This document shows, one piece after another, positions 34,077-42,204 of a stretch of 64,000 bases of DNA; position 1 is the stretch's first letter, and each line of letters opens with the position of its first letter. The notes beneath the pieces were generated by a model. That model saw only the letters and a list, made by a program, of their open reading frames with translations. It did no database searches and had not been told where the DNA came from. Origin of the DNA: Frateuria_A sp049727805 (GTDB taxonomy: Bacteria; Pseudomonadota; Gammaproteobacteria; Xanthomonadales; Rhodanobacteraceae); NCBI RefSeq assembly GCF_049727805.1, contig NZ_JBCNYA010000021.1, forward strand, positions 1 to 64,000. Reading direction: 5' to 3'. A program made the translations under genes and the position numbers.

Positions 34077-34517
34077 GTGGCGCCACGCCCGCAAACGCTG
34101 TTCAACGCGCTGATCCGCCGCGGCATCGACCTGCGTGCGATGTACCGCGACGCCTCCACGCAGGCCAACGAGCCCGGCCTGCGCGTGGTGCTGGGCGAGA
34201 ACGCGGGCGCGCTGGACCAGGTCATCGCCGACCTGCAGCGCCAGGTCAGCCAGCTGGGTGGCACGCCGGCGCGGCGCGGGCGCCTGGGTGGCGTGGCGCG
34301 GCGCCAGTTGATCGAGTGGCTGCTGCCGGAAACGCCCCACCGCGACGTCGCCTGGATCGCCCGGCTGGCGCACGGCGAGGCGGCGCTGGTGCACGCCTTC
34401 GAGCAGGGCCTGCAGCGCGCCACGCCCGACGCCGCGCTCGTGCTCCGCCGCCAGCTGCCGCGGCTGCAGGGCATCCACCTGGACATGCACAGCCTGGCCC
34501 GTGCCCGACGCTGCTAA
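34077..34517 (+). CDS. DUF2383-like ferritin-fold helical protein
   Basis: This protein of about 146 residues resembles the DUF2383/PA2169 four-helix bundle: TLFNALIRRGIDLRAMYRDA, a central LGENAGALDQVIADLQRQVSQLGGTP and a helix with AHGEAALVHAFEQGLQRA. The Glu and His positions resemble, but do not clearly form, a di-iron site. A GTG start at 34077 is chosen because GAGGA lies 8 bases upstream; a GTG at 34023 would add 18 residues without a ribosome binding site. It is probably a cytoplasmic stress-associated protein. Confidence 0.65.
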   Translation: MAPRPQTLFNALIRRGIDLRAMYRDASTQANEPGLRVVLGENAGALDQVIADLQRQVSQLGGTPARRGRLGGVARRQLIEWLLPETPHRDVAWIARLAHGEAALVHAFEQGLQRATPDAALVLRRQLPRLQGIHLDMHSLARARRC

Positions 34518-34562
34518 GCTCGACGCGCCCTGGGGCCCCGAGGCCTCCGTGGGGGAACGGCC

Positions 34563-35135
34563 ATGATCGCAAGCGCGCAGGAAGTCCTTCAGTTCTGGTT
34601 TGCCGACGAGAACGCGGTGCGCTGGTTCGTGCGCGACCCCGGGTTCGACCAGGTCATCCGCGAGCGTTTCAGCGACACCCTGGAGGCCGCCGCCGTCGAC
34701 GCGCTCGACAGCTGGACCGTCACGCCGCACGGCTGGCTGGCGCTGCTGATCGTGCTCGACCAGTTCAGCCGCAACATCTACCGCGGCGAGGCGCGTGCCT
34801 TCGAGCAGGACACCAAGGCGCAGGCACTGGTGCTGGAGGGGCTGGAGCGCCGCGACGACGAGGCGCTCGCGCCGCTGGAGCGCGTGTTCGCCTACCTGCC
34901 GCTGGAGCATGCCGAGGATCTCGGCTTGCAGTGGCGTTCGGTGACGCTGTTCCGCGCGCTTTCCCTACAGGCGTCGCCGCAGGGGCGCGGGCAATATGAG
35001 GGCTTCCTCGACTACGCGCGCCGGCACTGCGAAGTGGTCGCGCGCTACGGCCGCTTCCCGCACCGCAACGCGGCGCTCGGCCGGCCCAGCTCGCCGGACG
35101 AACTGGCCTACCTGGCCGAAGGCGGCGGCTTCTAG
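34563..35135 (+). CDS. DUF924 family protein
   Basis: This 190-residue helical protein belongs to DUF924. Family blocks are EVLQFWFAD at the N-terminus, LALLIVLDQFSRNIYRG near residue 60, VFAYLPLEHAED near residue 110 and GRFPHRNAALGR near residue 160. The fold is related to tetratricopeptide-like helical repeats. It is cytoplasmic and of unknown biochemical function. GGGGGAA lies before the ATG. Confidence 0.93.
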   Translation: MIASAQEVLQFWFADENAVRWFVRDPGFDQVIRERFSDTLEAAAVDALDSWTVTPHGWLALLIVLDQFSRNIYRGEARAFEQDTKAQALVLEGLERRDDEALAPLERVFAYLPLEHAEDLGLQWRSVTLFRALSLQASPQGRGQYEGFLDYARRHCEVVARYGRFPHRNAALGRPSSPDELAYLAEGGGF

Positions 35136-35184
35136 CCGGCGCATCCGCCGCGCGTCGTCGATTCCATCCTTGGGAGGGAACGAC

Positions 35185-35472
35185 ATGCGCAGGATCCTCA
35201 TCGCCAGCCTCTGGCTGCTGGCTTGCACCGCCTCCGCTTCGGACACGCTGCGCGTCGGCAGCCGCCTGCTGGTGGCCGGCGACAGCGCCGCGCAGGTGCG
35301 CGAGCTGCTCGGCCGGCCCGACCGCGTGACGCACCATCGCAGCCGCCGCCACGGCCGCGGCGTGGCCGTGCTGGCGCCGGCCAGCGAAAGCTGGCTCTAC
35401 CGCCGCGACGGCAGCGAGATCACCGTGACGCTGGTCGACGGGGAGGTGGCCGGGATCGAGCAGCGCCCGTGA
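35185..35472 (+). CDS. Small exported BamE/DUF2845-like protein
   Basis: This 95-residue protein has a signal peptide ending near residue 19 (ASA). The mature part VGSRLLVAGDSAAQVRELLGRPDRV resembles the helix-loop start of SmpA/BamE and DUF2845 folds, followed by a beta hairpin that includes SWLYRRDGSEITVTLVDGEV. It is periplasmic, with no lipobox. GGGAGGGA precedes the ATG. The function is unknown. Confidence 0.75.
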   Translation: MRRILIASLWLLACTASASDTLRVGSRLLVAGDSAAQVRELLGRPDRVTHHRSRRHGRGVAVLAPASESWLYRRDGSEITVTLVDGEVAGIEQRP

Positions 35473-35576
35473 GTGCAGCGCGGCCATGACCGATGGCACG
35501 GCATGACGCCTGGCCCATGCCGGCGCGTATGGGCCGCGGGAAGCTGGTGCCGTACCCGTCGACCCTGGAGACGACC

Positions 35577-36392
35577 ATGCGCCCGCTGATCCTCGCCCTC
35601 GCACTTGCCGCCGGCATGACGCTGGGCGCGCAGGCCCAGGCGCACGGCCTGCACGTGAACGACCAGAAGTGCAACTTCGGCACCGACTATGACGTGCTGG
35701 TCAAGCCCGACGGCATCACCTTCGAGCGCCAGGACGGCACGCCGGGCAGCGTTTTCATGCACGACGGCGCGCTGCGCATCGACGGCCGCGACGTTGCCGT
35801 GTCCGCCGGCGACGCCAAGCGCCTGCGCGAGTACGAGAGCCAGGTACGCAGCCTGCTGCCCGAGGTCGCCTCGATCGCGCGCGAAGGCGTGGATATCGGC
35901 TTCGACGCGCTCGCCACGGTGGTGGCCAGCTTCGCCGACGATCCGGCCGAACGCAGCCGGCTCGTCGCCGAACTCAACCAGCAGCACCGGCAGGCGCTGG
36001 CCGAGGTCGACAGCGGCCTGGGCCATGGCGTGTGGCGCCAGCACAGCATGCAGGACCTGATGGAGAACCAGGTCGGCGGCGCCGTTTCGACCCTGGTCGG
36101 CACGGTCACCGCCAAGGCGGTCAAGGCCGCGCTGAGCGGCGATGAAAGCCAGGTCGCCGCGCTGGAAGCGCGCGCCGATTCGCTCGACAAGAGCATCGAC
36201 AAGGAAGTGGACGCGCGCGCCGACAAGCTGGGCGAACGCGCCGAAGCGCTGTGCCCGCGCATGCAGCGGCTCGACGAGCTGCAGCAGGCGTTCGAGTTCC
36301 GCCTGAAGGACGGCGCGCGCCTGGCGCTGGTCGACCACCAGGCCCAGGATCACCAAGAGGCTTCCGCCAAGACGAAGCCCGAGGACCGCTAG
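35577..36392 (+). CDS. DUF2884 (YggN-like) exported protein, second paralogue
   Basis: This 271-residue DUF2884 protein has a signal peptide (cleavage after about residue 22, AQA). It shares with the gene at 33162 the YDVLVKPDGITFERQDG block, the RIDGRDVAVSAGDAKRLREYESQVRSLLPEV region and the LCPRMQRLDELQ ending, and adds a charged C-terminal tail. It is the last of the cluster of small envelope proteins and is followed by a strong terminator. GGAG lies before the ATG. The paralogues are diverged and separated by three other genes, so the duplication is old. Confidence 0.88.
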   Translation: MRPLILALALAAGMTLGAQAQAHGLHVNDQKCNFGTDYDVLVKPDGITFERQDGTPGSVFMHDGALRIDGRDVAVSAGDAKRLREYESQVRSLLPEVASIAREGVDIGFDALATVVASFADDPAERSRLVAELNQQHRQALAEVDSGLGHGVWRQHSMQDLMENQVGGAVSTLVGTVTAKAVKAALSGDESQVAALEARADSLDKSIDKEVDARADKLGERAEALCPRMQRLDELQQAFEFRLKDGARLALVDHQAQDHQEASAKTKPEDR

Positions 36393-36453
36393 CCGCCCCC
36401 ACGGCTCGCGGTCCGGCCGCTCTCCCATATCGACCACCTACGAAGCGGCCATG

Positions 36454-36494
36454 CGCCGCGCCGGCTTCCCCCAGACCGGCGCGGTGTTTTTTTT
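36454..36494 (+). terminator. Rho-independent terminator after the DUF2884 gene
   Basis: A 9-bp perfect GC stem (CCGCGCCGG and CCGGCGCGG, at 36456-36464 and 36476-36484) with an 11-base loop is followed two bases later by eight T residues. This is the clearest intrinsic terminator in the window. It lies 62 bases after the stop of the second DUF2884 gene and before mscS. Confidence 0.92.
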
Positions 36495-36561
36495 GCGTGG
36501 GCGCCGGGAATCACCGCGGTTCTGCTAGGTTTGCAGGTCGGTTCGTACACGGAGTGCCCCG

Positions 36562-37404
36562 ATGCCCGACCTGCTCACCCGGATCCATTTCTCCGAGAAC
36601 GCCACGCGGCTCGGCATCAACGTGCTGGTCGCGCTGCTGATCCTGTTGATCGGCACATGGCTGGCCGCGCGCATCGCCAACCTCACGCAGCGCGCGATGC
36701 ACCGCGCAAGCGTGGACGCCACGCTGGTCGGCTTCCTGCGCAACCTGATCTACGGCGTGCTGGTGGCGGTACTGGTGGTCACCGCGCTGATCACCGCCGG
36801 CGTACCTTCCGCGCCACTGGTGGCGGCCCTGGGCGCCAGTGGCCTGGCGATCGGGTTGGCCCTGCAGGGTTCGCTCAGCAACCTGGCCTGGGGCGTGCTG
36901 CTGATCGTGTTCCGGCCGTTCCGCGCCGGCGACTTCATCCATGCCGGCGGCGTCGACGGCACGGTGGAGACGGTCAACCTGATGTACACGCTGTTGGTGC
37001 TGCCGGACAACCGCGAGGCGATCGTGCCGAATGCGAAGATCGGCGGCGATGCGATCATCAATGCCAACCGCCGCGGCACGCGCCGCTTCGAGCTGAAGAT
37101 CGGCATCGGCTACAAGGACGACATCGGCCAGGCGATCGCGGAGATCGAGAAGCTGTTCGCGGCGGATGTGCGCATCCTGAAGGAGCCGCCGGCCACCGTG
37201 GTGACCGGCACGCTGGGCGAAAGCGCGGTCGAGCTGATCGTCCGCGCATGGACGCGCAGCGAGGACCTCTGGGGCGCCCAGACCGAGTTGCTGCGCAAGA
37301 TCAAGGAGCGCTTCGCCGACGTGGGCATCAGCATCCCCTTCCCGCAGCGCGAGCTCACCGTGGTGCAGGGCGCGCTGCCGGACGGGACCCGCCAGGTGGG
37401 CTGA
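36562..37404 (+). CDS. Small-conductance mechanosensitive channel (MscS family)
   Basis: This 280-residue MscS homologue is an inner-membrane channel that releases solutes on hypo-osmotic shock. Three helices occupy residues about 15-35, 55-80 and 85-115. The third, pore-lining helix has the Gly/Ala pattern ALGASGLAIGLALQGSLSNLAWGVLL, and the family segment FRPFRAGDFI follows. The beta domain carries VPNAKIGGDAIIN, close to the conserved PN-K/S motif. The length is that of a minimal MscS (E. coli 286). GGAG lies before the ATG. It stands alone after a terminator. Confidence 0.95.
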   Translation: MPDLLTRIHFSENATRLGINVLVALLILLIGTWLAARIANLTQRAMHRASVDATLVGFLRNLIYGVLVAVLVVTALITAGVPSAPLVAALGASGLAIGLALQGSLSNLAWGVLLIVFRPFRAGDFIHAGGVDGTVETVNLMYTLLVLPDNREAIVPNAKIGGDAIINANRRGTRRFELKIGIGYKDDIGQAIAEIEKLFAADVRILKEPPATVVTGTLGESAVELIVRAWTRSEDLWGAQTELLRKIKERFADVGISIPFPQRELTVVQGALPDGTRQVG

Positions 37405-37502
37405 CGCCCAACAGCCGCCGCCGATCGACCGGCGCTGCTTCGGCCACGCCCAAAGGGACGCCCGCCGCGAGCGAGCGGGTTCCCTGGCAAGGCTGAACGC
37501 TG

Positions 37503-40500
37503 CTACTGCACCACCACCGGCCGCCGGTTGTCGCCCGACACACGATCGATCAGCTCGTTGAACGGGTCGATGCCCGCCTCGGCCGGCGTGCCGTCCACCG
37601 TCACGGTGATGGTGCTGTCGCCCGCCGGCAGCAGGCGCTTCTCCAGGTACAGCGGCTTGCCGTCGCGGCCCTTGCCCGGCGAGGCAGCGAACACGCCGAT
37701 CTCGATCGGCACGTCCGGCGTGGCGGACGTCTCCCTGCCGGTGCCGTCGACATGCACCTTGCCCGCGTGCACCTTCATCGTCACCTCGTAGCGGCCGCCC
37801 GGCAGCCTTTTCGCGGTGGCATCGTTTATGCGGTTGTCGAACAGCGTGATCTTCCAGAACAGGTCGTCCAGCAGGCCCTTCCACTTCGGATCGAGACCTT
37901 CGCTGAGCGTGTCCATGAAATCCTGCGAGGTCGGGTAGGGCGGCCCGCGGAACCGCCAGGCGAGCAGGAACTGTTTCAGCAGCCGGTCGAAGGTGTCCTC
38001 GCCGACGTAGTCCTGCAGCGCGTAGAACACCAGCGAGCCCTTGTTGTAGTGGATGTACTGCTGGTTCTCGACCTTCGCCAGCGGCTCCTCGGCCACTTTT
38101 TCGGTGGCGCGGCTCATCAGGTACTTGTCCAGCTCGTACTTGAGGAACTTGCGCATCTGGTCGGCGCCGTACTTGTGCTTCATGACCATCAGCGCCGAGT
38201 ACTGGGCGAGCGACTCGCTCAACATGGTCGAGCCCTGCATGTGCGCGCCGATCACCTGGTGCGCCCACCACTGGTGCGCCACCTCGTGCGCGGTGACGTA
38301 GTACACGTAGTCGATCTTCGAAGGATCGCGCAGGTCGGCGATGAAGCCGAGCGATTCGGAGTAGGGGATCGTGTTGGCGAACGACTGCGCGAAGGTTGCG
38401 TAGTTGGGGAACTCCAGGATGCGCAACTGGCGGTACTGGTAGGGCGTGTAGTGGGCCTGGTAGTAGGCCAGCGCATCCTTGCTCGCCTGGATCATGCGGT
38501 CCACGTTCCAGGCGTGCTCGGGGTTGTAGTAGACCTCGATGGCGATGCCCTCGAAGCTGTCCTTCTTCACCGCGTAGCGCGCCGACAGCCAGGCGAAGAA
38601 ATCCAGCATCGGGCGGTCGGCGGTGTAGGTGAAGTAGCGCCGGCCGTTGGCGGTCCAGGTTTTCGTCAGATATCCCGGCGCCAGCGCGATCTGGTCGGCG
38701 GCGGTGGAGACGGTGGTGCTGAAGTCGATCCAGTCGGCGTCGTTGCTGACGTAGTTGTCGCCCAGCGCGGTCTTGTCGCCCAGCTTGGGCATGCGTGGCA
38801 CGTCAGGCGGCAGGCCGTACTTGCGCCGGTCGCTGCGGTCGGTGAGCTGCACGTCGCTCTGGTAGCCGAAGCGCGGCAGCACCTGGCTGTTGAAGAACGT
38901 GCCGTTGCCGGCCAGGAACTGCCCGCTCGGCTCGTTGGTGAAGCCACGCTGGGCGTACTCGAGGTCGAAATCGAACGCCATCGAGGCGCCTGGCGCGAGC
39001 GGGGCCTTGAGCCGGTAGATGGCGTAACCCAGCCGCTTGTCGTCGTTGACCGTGTCGTGCGGCGCGAAGGAGAGCGACTTGACGGTGAAATGCGTATCGA
39101 AGTTCACGTGCAGCGCGTCGATCGGCCTGGCCGTCCGGTTGACCAGCGTGTAGTGCCCGCGGATCGCGAGCCGATGCTGGTAGGGATAGATGTCCACGTC
39201 GGTCTTCACCGCGCTGATGCGCGGCTGCGCCAGATCCTTGTACTTCGCGTAGGCCTTCTCGTAGTCGGCGCGCTTGCGCGTGGCCTGCTCGCTGCTCTCG
39301 TAGTGGTTGAGCACGTTGGTGTTGTAGAAGATCCAGGCGCCGCTCAGCACGAAGCCGGCCAGCGCCACGCCCAACGCGATGGCCGCCGGCCGCCGCAGCC
39401 GCGCGCGCGCCTCGTGCAGGCGCTCGCGCCAGGACTGGCCGGTGCCGCGCACGTTGAACAGCGCGGCCACCACCAGCAGCGCCGCCGCGGCGAAGCCCCA
39501 GTACAGGTCGAACCACAGCGCGCCAGCCAGGTAGCGGCCGAAGCCGTTCATGTCCGAATACGGCACCGACGAGGCGTGGCCGTAGATGAACAGGTTGTGC
39601 TCCCAGTGCAGCAGCGGGAAACCGATCAGCGAGACGACCAGCCACACGATGCCCAGCAGGTAGCCCATGAACTTGCTGCCGGCCAGCGTCTGGAACAGCA
39701 GCATGAGCACCGCCAGCAGCACGAACGGCGCCGCGTCCAGCCCCAGCGTCGCCAGGTACAGGCCGAGCTCCAGCCGCGTGTAGCCGTGGCCGAGCTGCCA
39801 GCCGATGCCGACCAGGTCGCCGATCAGAAGGTACACCAGCACCACCGCGACCAGCGCCAGCAGGCGCGCGGTGAGCGGCAGCCAGTCCGGCAGCGGGAAA
39901 GCGTCGACCACCTCGGCGGTGTGCCGGTCGCGCTCGCGCCAGACCAGCTCGCCGGCGTAGAAGGTCACGATGATCGCCAGCAGCCAGTGGAAGCTGCCCT
40001 GCACCGTGGTGATCACCGAGTGCGTGACCGGATAGGTCGCGGTGCCGTAGATCTCGCCCGAGAAGGCCAGCGCGAACAGCAGGTTGACCAGCCCGAACAC
40101 CAGCATCACCAGGAACGGCACGCCGCGCAGCACCTGGCCCAGGTCGAACGCCAGCAGGGCGCGCAGTTGCGTCAGGCGGGCGCGCCGGTCGTGCGCCAGC
40201 TCCACCGGTGGCAGAACGATGCGCGCTGCGCCGGCTGCCGGCCGCAGCAGCGGCGGTTCCGCGCGCGGCTTGCGCCGCGGCAGTTGCAGGCCCTCGCGGT
40301 TGGTGCGAAACAGCGCGAACGCCGCGCCGGCCAGCAGCACCGACACGCCCAGCCAGAGCAGCCGGTTCCACAGCAGCAGGCCTTCCAGCGGCGGCAGGCG
40401 GCGGTTGAGCTCGTCGGCCGACCAGTAGCGCGTGACGATGCCGAGCGTGCGGTGGCCGAACGGATCGAGCATCGCCGCAATGACGTGGTGGTTGACGTCG

Positions 40501-41090
40501 CGGGTGAGCAGGCCCGAGAGCGACAGCAGCACGATGAAGGCGATGATGCCGATGTAGGTGGCCAGCAGCGAACGGGTCACCGTGGCCAGCAGGAACAGCA
40601 GCGAGGCCGCGAACAGCATGTCGGGCAGCACGATCACGCCGAACGCCCAGCCGTAGCCGCGCCAGTCGGCGGGGCCCAGCCGCGCCGGGTCGATCCACGG
40701 CATCGCCCCGCCCAGCGCCACGCCCAGCATCACCGTCAGCATCACCGCCACGGTCGCGGCGTAGCCGGCCGCCAGCCGTCCGCCCAGGTAGGCGCCGCGG
40801 CCGACTGGCGTGGCGAACATCAGCTCGGCGGTGTTGTGGTCGAAGTCGCGCAGCGCCGCACCAGCGACGAACACGCCGCCGGCCAGCAGGCCGACGATGG
40901 TGAACTGGTTGACCAGCCGCACGATCACCATCGGCGCGTTGCGCAGCACGTTGCCGCTGGCGCCGCCGATCATCACCGCATCCGTGCTGGCGACCGCGAA
41001 GGCCAGCGCGCCGAAGGTCAGCGCGAGGATCCAGAACAGCGGCGCGCGCCACTGCTGGCGCCACTCGAAACGGAAGATCTCTCCCAGCAT
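37503..41090 (-). CDS. ABC-2 type permease fused to M1-family aminopeptidase
   Basis: This is a 1195-residue two-part protein. Residues about 1-580 are an ABC-2 permease-like membrane region with about twelve helices in two sets (each with a GAxLRDFDHNTAELMFATPVGR or WRERDRHTAEVVDAFPLPDW motif). Residues about 630-1140 are an M1 metallopeptidase with zinc site HEVAHQWWAHQ, a second Glu in LSESLAQY and a later Tyr-bearing region. An adjoining ABC ATPase gene ends only 4 bases upstream, so the pair forms an exporter whose permease carries an exoplasmic peptidase. The M1 part has no GAMEN motif that I can identify. Processing of an exported peptide is inferred; the substrate is unknown. Much larger than ordinary ABC-2 permeases. 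Confidence 0.9.
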   Translation of the reverse strand: MLGEIFRFEWRQQWRAPLFWILALTFGALAFAVASTDAVMIGGASGNVLRNAPMVIVRLVNQFTIVGLLAGGVFVAGAALRDFDHNTAELMFATPVGRGAYLGGRLAAGYAATVAVMLTVMLGVALGGAMPWIDPARLGPADWRGYGWAFGVIVLPDMLFAASLLFLLATVTRSLLATYIGIIAFIVLLSLSGLLTRDVNHHVIAAMLDPFGHRTLGIVTRYWSADELNRRLPPLEGLLLWNRLLWLGVSVLLAGAAFALFRTNREGLQLPRRKPRAEPPLLRPAAGAARIVLPPVELAHDRRARLTQLRALLAFDLGQVLRGVPFLVMLVFGLVNLLFALAFSGEIYGTATYPVTHSVITTVQGSFHWLLAIIVTFYAGELVWRERDRHTAEVVDAFPLPDWLPLTARLLALVAVVLVYLLIGDLVGIGWQLGHGYTRLELGLYLATLGLDAAPFVLLAVLMLLFQTLAGSKFMGYLLGIVWLVVSLIGFPLLHWEHNLFIYGHASSVPYSDMNGFGRYLAGALWFDLYWGFAAAALLVVAALFNVRGTGQSWRERLHEARARLRRPAAIALGVALAGFVLSGAWIFYNTNVLNHYESSEQATRKRADYEKAYAKYKDLAQPRISAVKTDVDIYPYQHRLAIRGHYTLVNRTARPIDALHVNFDTHFTVKSLSFAPHDTVNDDKRLGYAIYRLKAPLAPGASMAFDFDLEYAQRGFTNEPSGQFLAGNGTFFNSQVLPRFGYQSDVQLTDRSDRRKYGLPPDVPRMPKLGDKTALGDNYVSNDADWIDFSTTVSTAADQIALAPGYLTKTWTANGRRYFTYTADRPMLDFFAWLSARYAVKKDSFEGIAIEVYYNPEHAWNVDRMIQASKDALAYYQAHYTPYQYRQLRILEFPNYATFAQSFANTIPYSESLGFIADLRDPSKIDYVYYVTAHEVAHQWWAHQVIGAHMQGSTMLSESLAQYSALMVMKHKYGADQMRKFLKYELDKYLMSRATEKVAEEPLAKVENQQYIHYNKGSLVFYALQDYVGEDTFDRLLKQFLLAWRFRGPPYPTSQDFMDTLSEGLDPKWKGLLDDLFWKITLFDNRINDATAKRLPGGRYEVTMKVHAGKVHVDGTGRETSATPDVPIEIGVFAASPGKGRDGKPLYLEKRLLPAGDSTITVTVDGTPAEAGIDPFNELIDRVSGDNRRPVVVQ

Positions 41091-41094
41091 GGCG

Positions 41095-41979
41095 TCAGGC
41101 CGCCCGCGCCGTGGCCTGCGCGCGCAGGCGGCCGAAGTAGACGTCCTCCAGGTCTGGCGCCACCGGTTCGAAGCCGGGCTCCGGCAGCGCGTCGGCCAGC
41201 ACGTGCAGCAGCGTGCGGCCGCCGGCCAGGCGGGTGGAGAGGATGGTCATGCGGGCGCGGTAGTTGTCCAGCTCCGCCTTGTCGATCGAGCGGCGCCACA
41301 CGCGCCCGTCCAGGCTGCGGATCGCCTCGCGCGGCTCGCCGGTGAGCAGCACCTGGCCCTGGCCGATGATCGCCATGCGCGGGCACAGGTCGGTCACGTC
41401 GGCGACGATGTGGGTGGACAGGATCACCACCACCTTTTCGCCGATCTCCGCCAGCAGGTTCAAAAAGCGGTTGCGCTCCTCCGGATCCAGGCCCGCGGTG
41501 GGTTCGTCGACGATCACCAGCTTCGGGCTGCCGATCAGCGCCTGGGCGATGCCGAAGCGCTGGCGCATGCCGCCGGAGTAGGTGCCGAGCTTGCGCTTGC
41601 GCACGTCCCACAGGTTGACCTGGCGCAGCAGCGCCTCGGTCAGGTCGCGCCGCTCGCCGCGGGCGGTGACGCCCTTGAGCACGGCGAAGTGGTCCAGCAT
41701 CGCCTCCGCGGAAACCTTCGGGTAGACGCCGAATTCCTGCGGCAGGTAGCCGAGCAGGCGGCGGGTGGCCGGCTTGTCGGCCAGCAGGTCCAGCCCGTCC
41801 AGCTCGACGCTGCCCTGGTCGGGGTCCTGCAGCGTGGCAATGGTGCGCATCAGCGAGGATTTGCCCGCCCCGTTGGGGCCCAGCAGGCCGAACATGCCCT
41901 GCGGGATGTCCAGGTCGATCCCACGCAGCGCGTGCACGCCGTTGGCGTAGGTCTTGGACAGGTGGCGGATGGTCAGCAT
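41095..41979 (-). CDS. ABC transporter ATP-binding protein
   Basis: This 294-residue ATPase partners the permease-peptidase at 37503. It has Walker A GPNGAGKSS, signature YSGGMRQR, Walker B LVIVDEPTAGLD and a switch His in STHIV. The C-terminal 60 residues are an extension typical of ATPases that work with ABC-2 exporters. The start at 41979 is chosen because GAGGAG lies 6 bases upstream; the frame continues further upstream without a ribosome binding site. The four-base gap to the permease implies coupled translation. Confidence 0.96.
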   Translation of the reverse strand: MLTIRHLSKTYANGVHALRGIDLDIPQGMFGLLGPNGAGKSSLMRTIATLQDPDQGSVELDGLDLLADKPATRRLLGYLPQEFGVYPKVSAEAMLDHFAVLKGVTARGERRDLTEALLRQVNLWDVRKRKLGTYSGGMRQRFGIAQALIGSPKLVIVDEPTAGLDPEERNRFLNLLAEIGEKVVVILSTHIVADVTDLCPRMAIIGQGQVLLTGEPREAIRSLDGRVWRRSIDKAELDNYRARMTILSTRLAGGRTLLHVLADALPEPGFEPVAPDLEDVYFGRLRAQATARAA

Positions 41980-42137
41980 GCGGGCTCCTCGAGCGCCGCC
42001 CCGCGCGGCGCGCCGGGACTCAGGATAGGCACCGGGGTGGGCGGGCACATCGGCACAAGGTCATGCATGCCCCGCCGCGGGCGGCAGTCCCTCGGGCCCG
42101 GGAGCGCGACGGGACGACGCGGCGGGCGGCCGTTCGC

Positions 42138-42143
42138 TATCAT
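42138..42143 (+). promoter_or_regulatory. Putative -10 box of the aceF-lpdA operon
   Basis: TATCAT stands 61 bases before the aceF ATG. It is one of the few AT-containing hexamers in a GC-rich gap of 225 bases. No acceptable -35 hexamer is seen. CAGGAGAT precedes the ATG. Confidence 0.3.
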
Positions 42144-42204
42144 GGGAGGCCTTGCGCGGCGCCATCCCCCGGGCGCTGCGTCCCCGACATCGCAGGAGAT
42201 CCCC

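Noticed and set aside
37752..41345. An open frame of almost 1200 codons antisense to the permease-peptidase gene
   Set aside because: It is rich in Arg, Gln, His and Val with no domain or ribosome binding site. It is a by-product of high GC and codon bias on the true strand.
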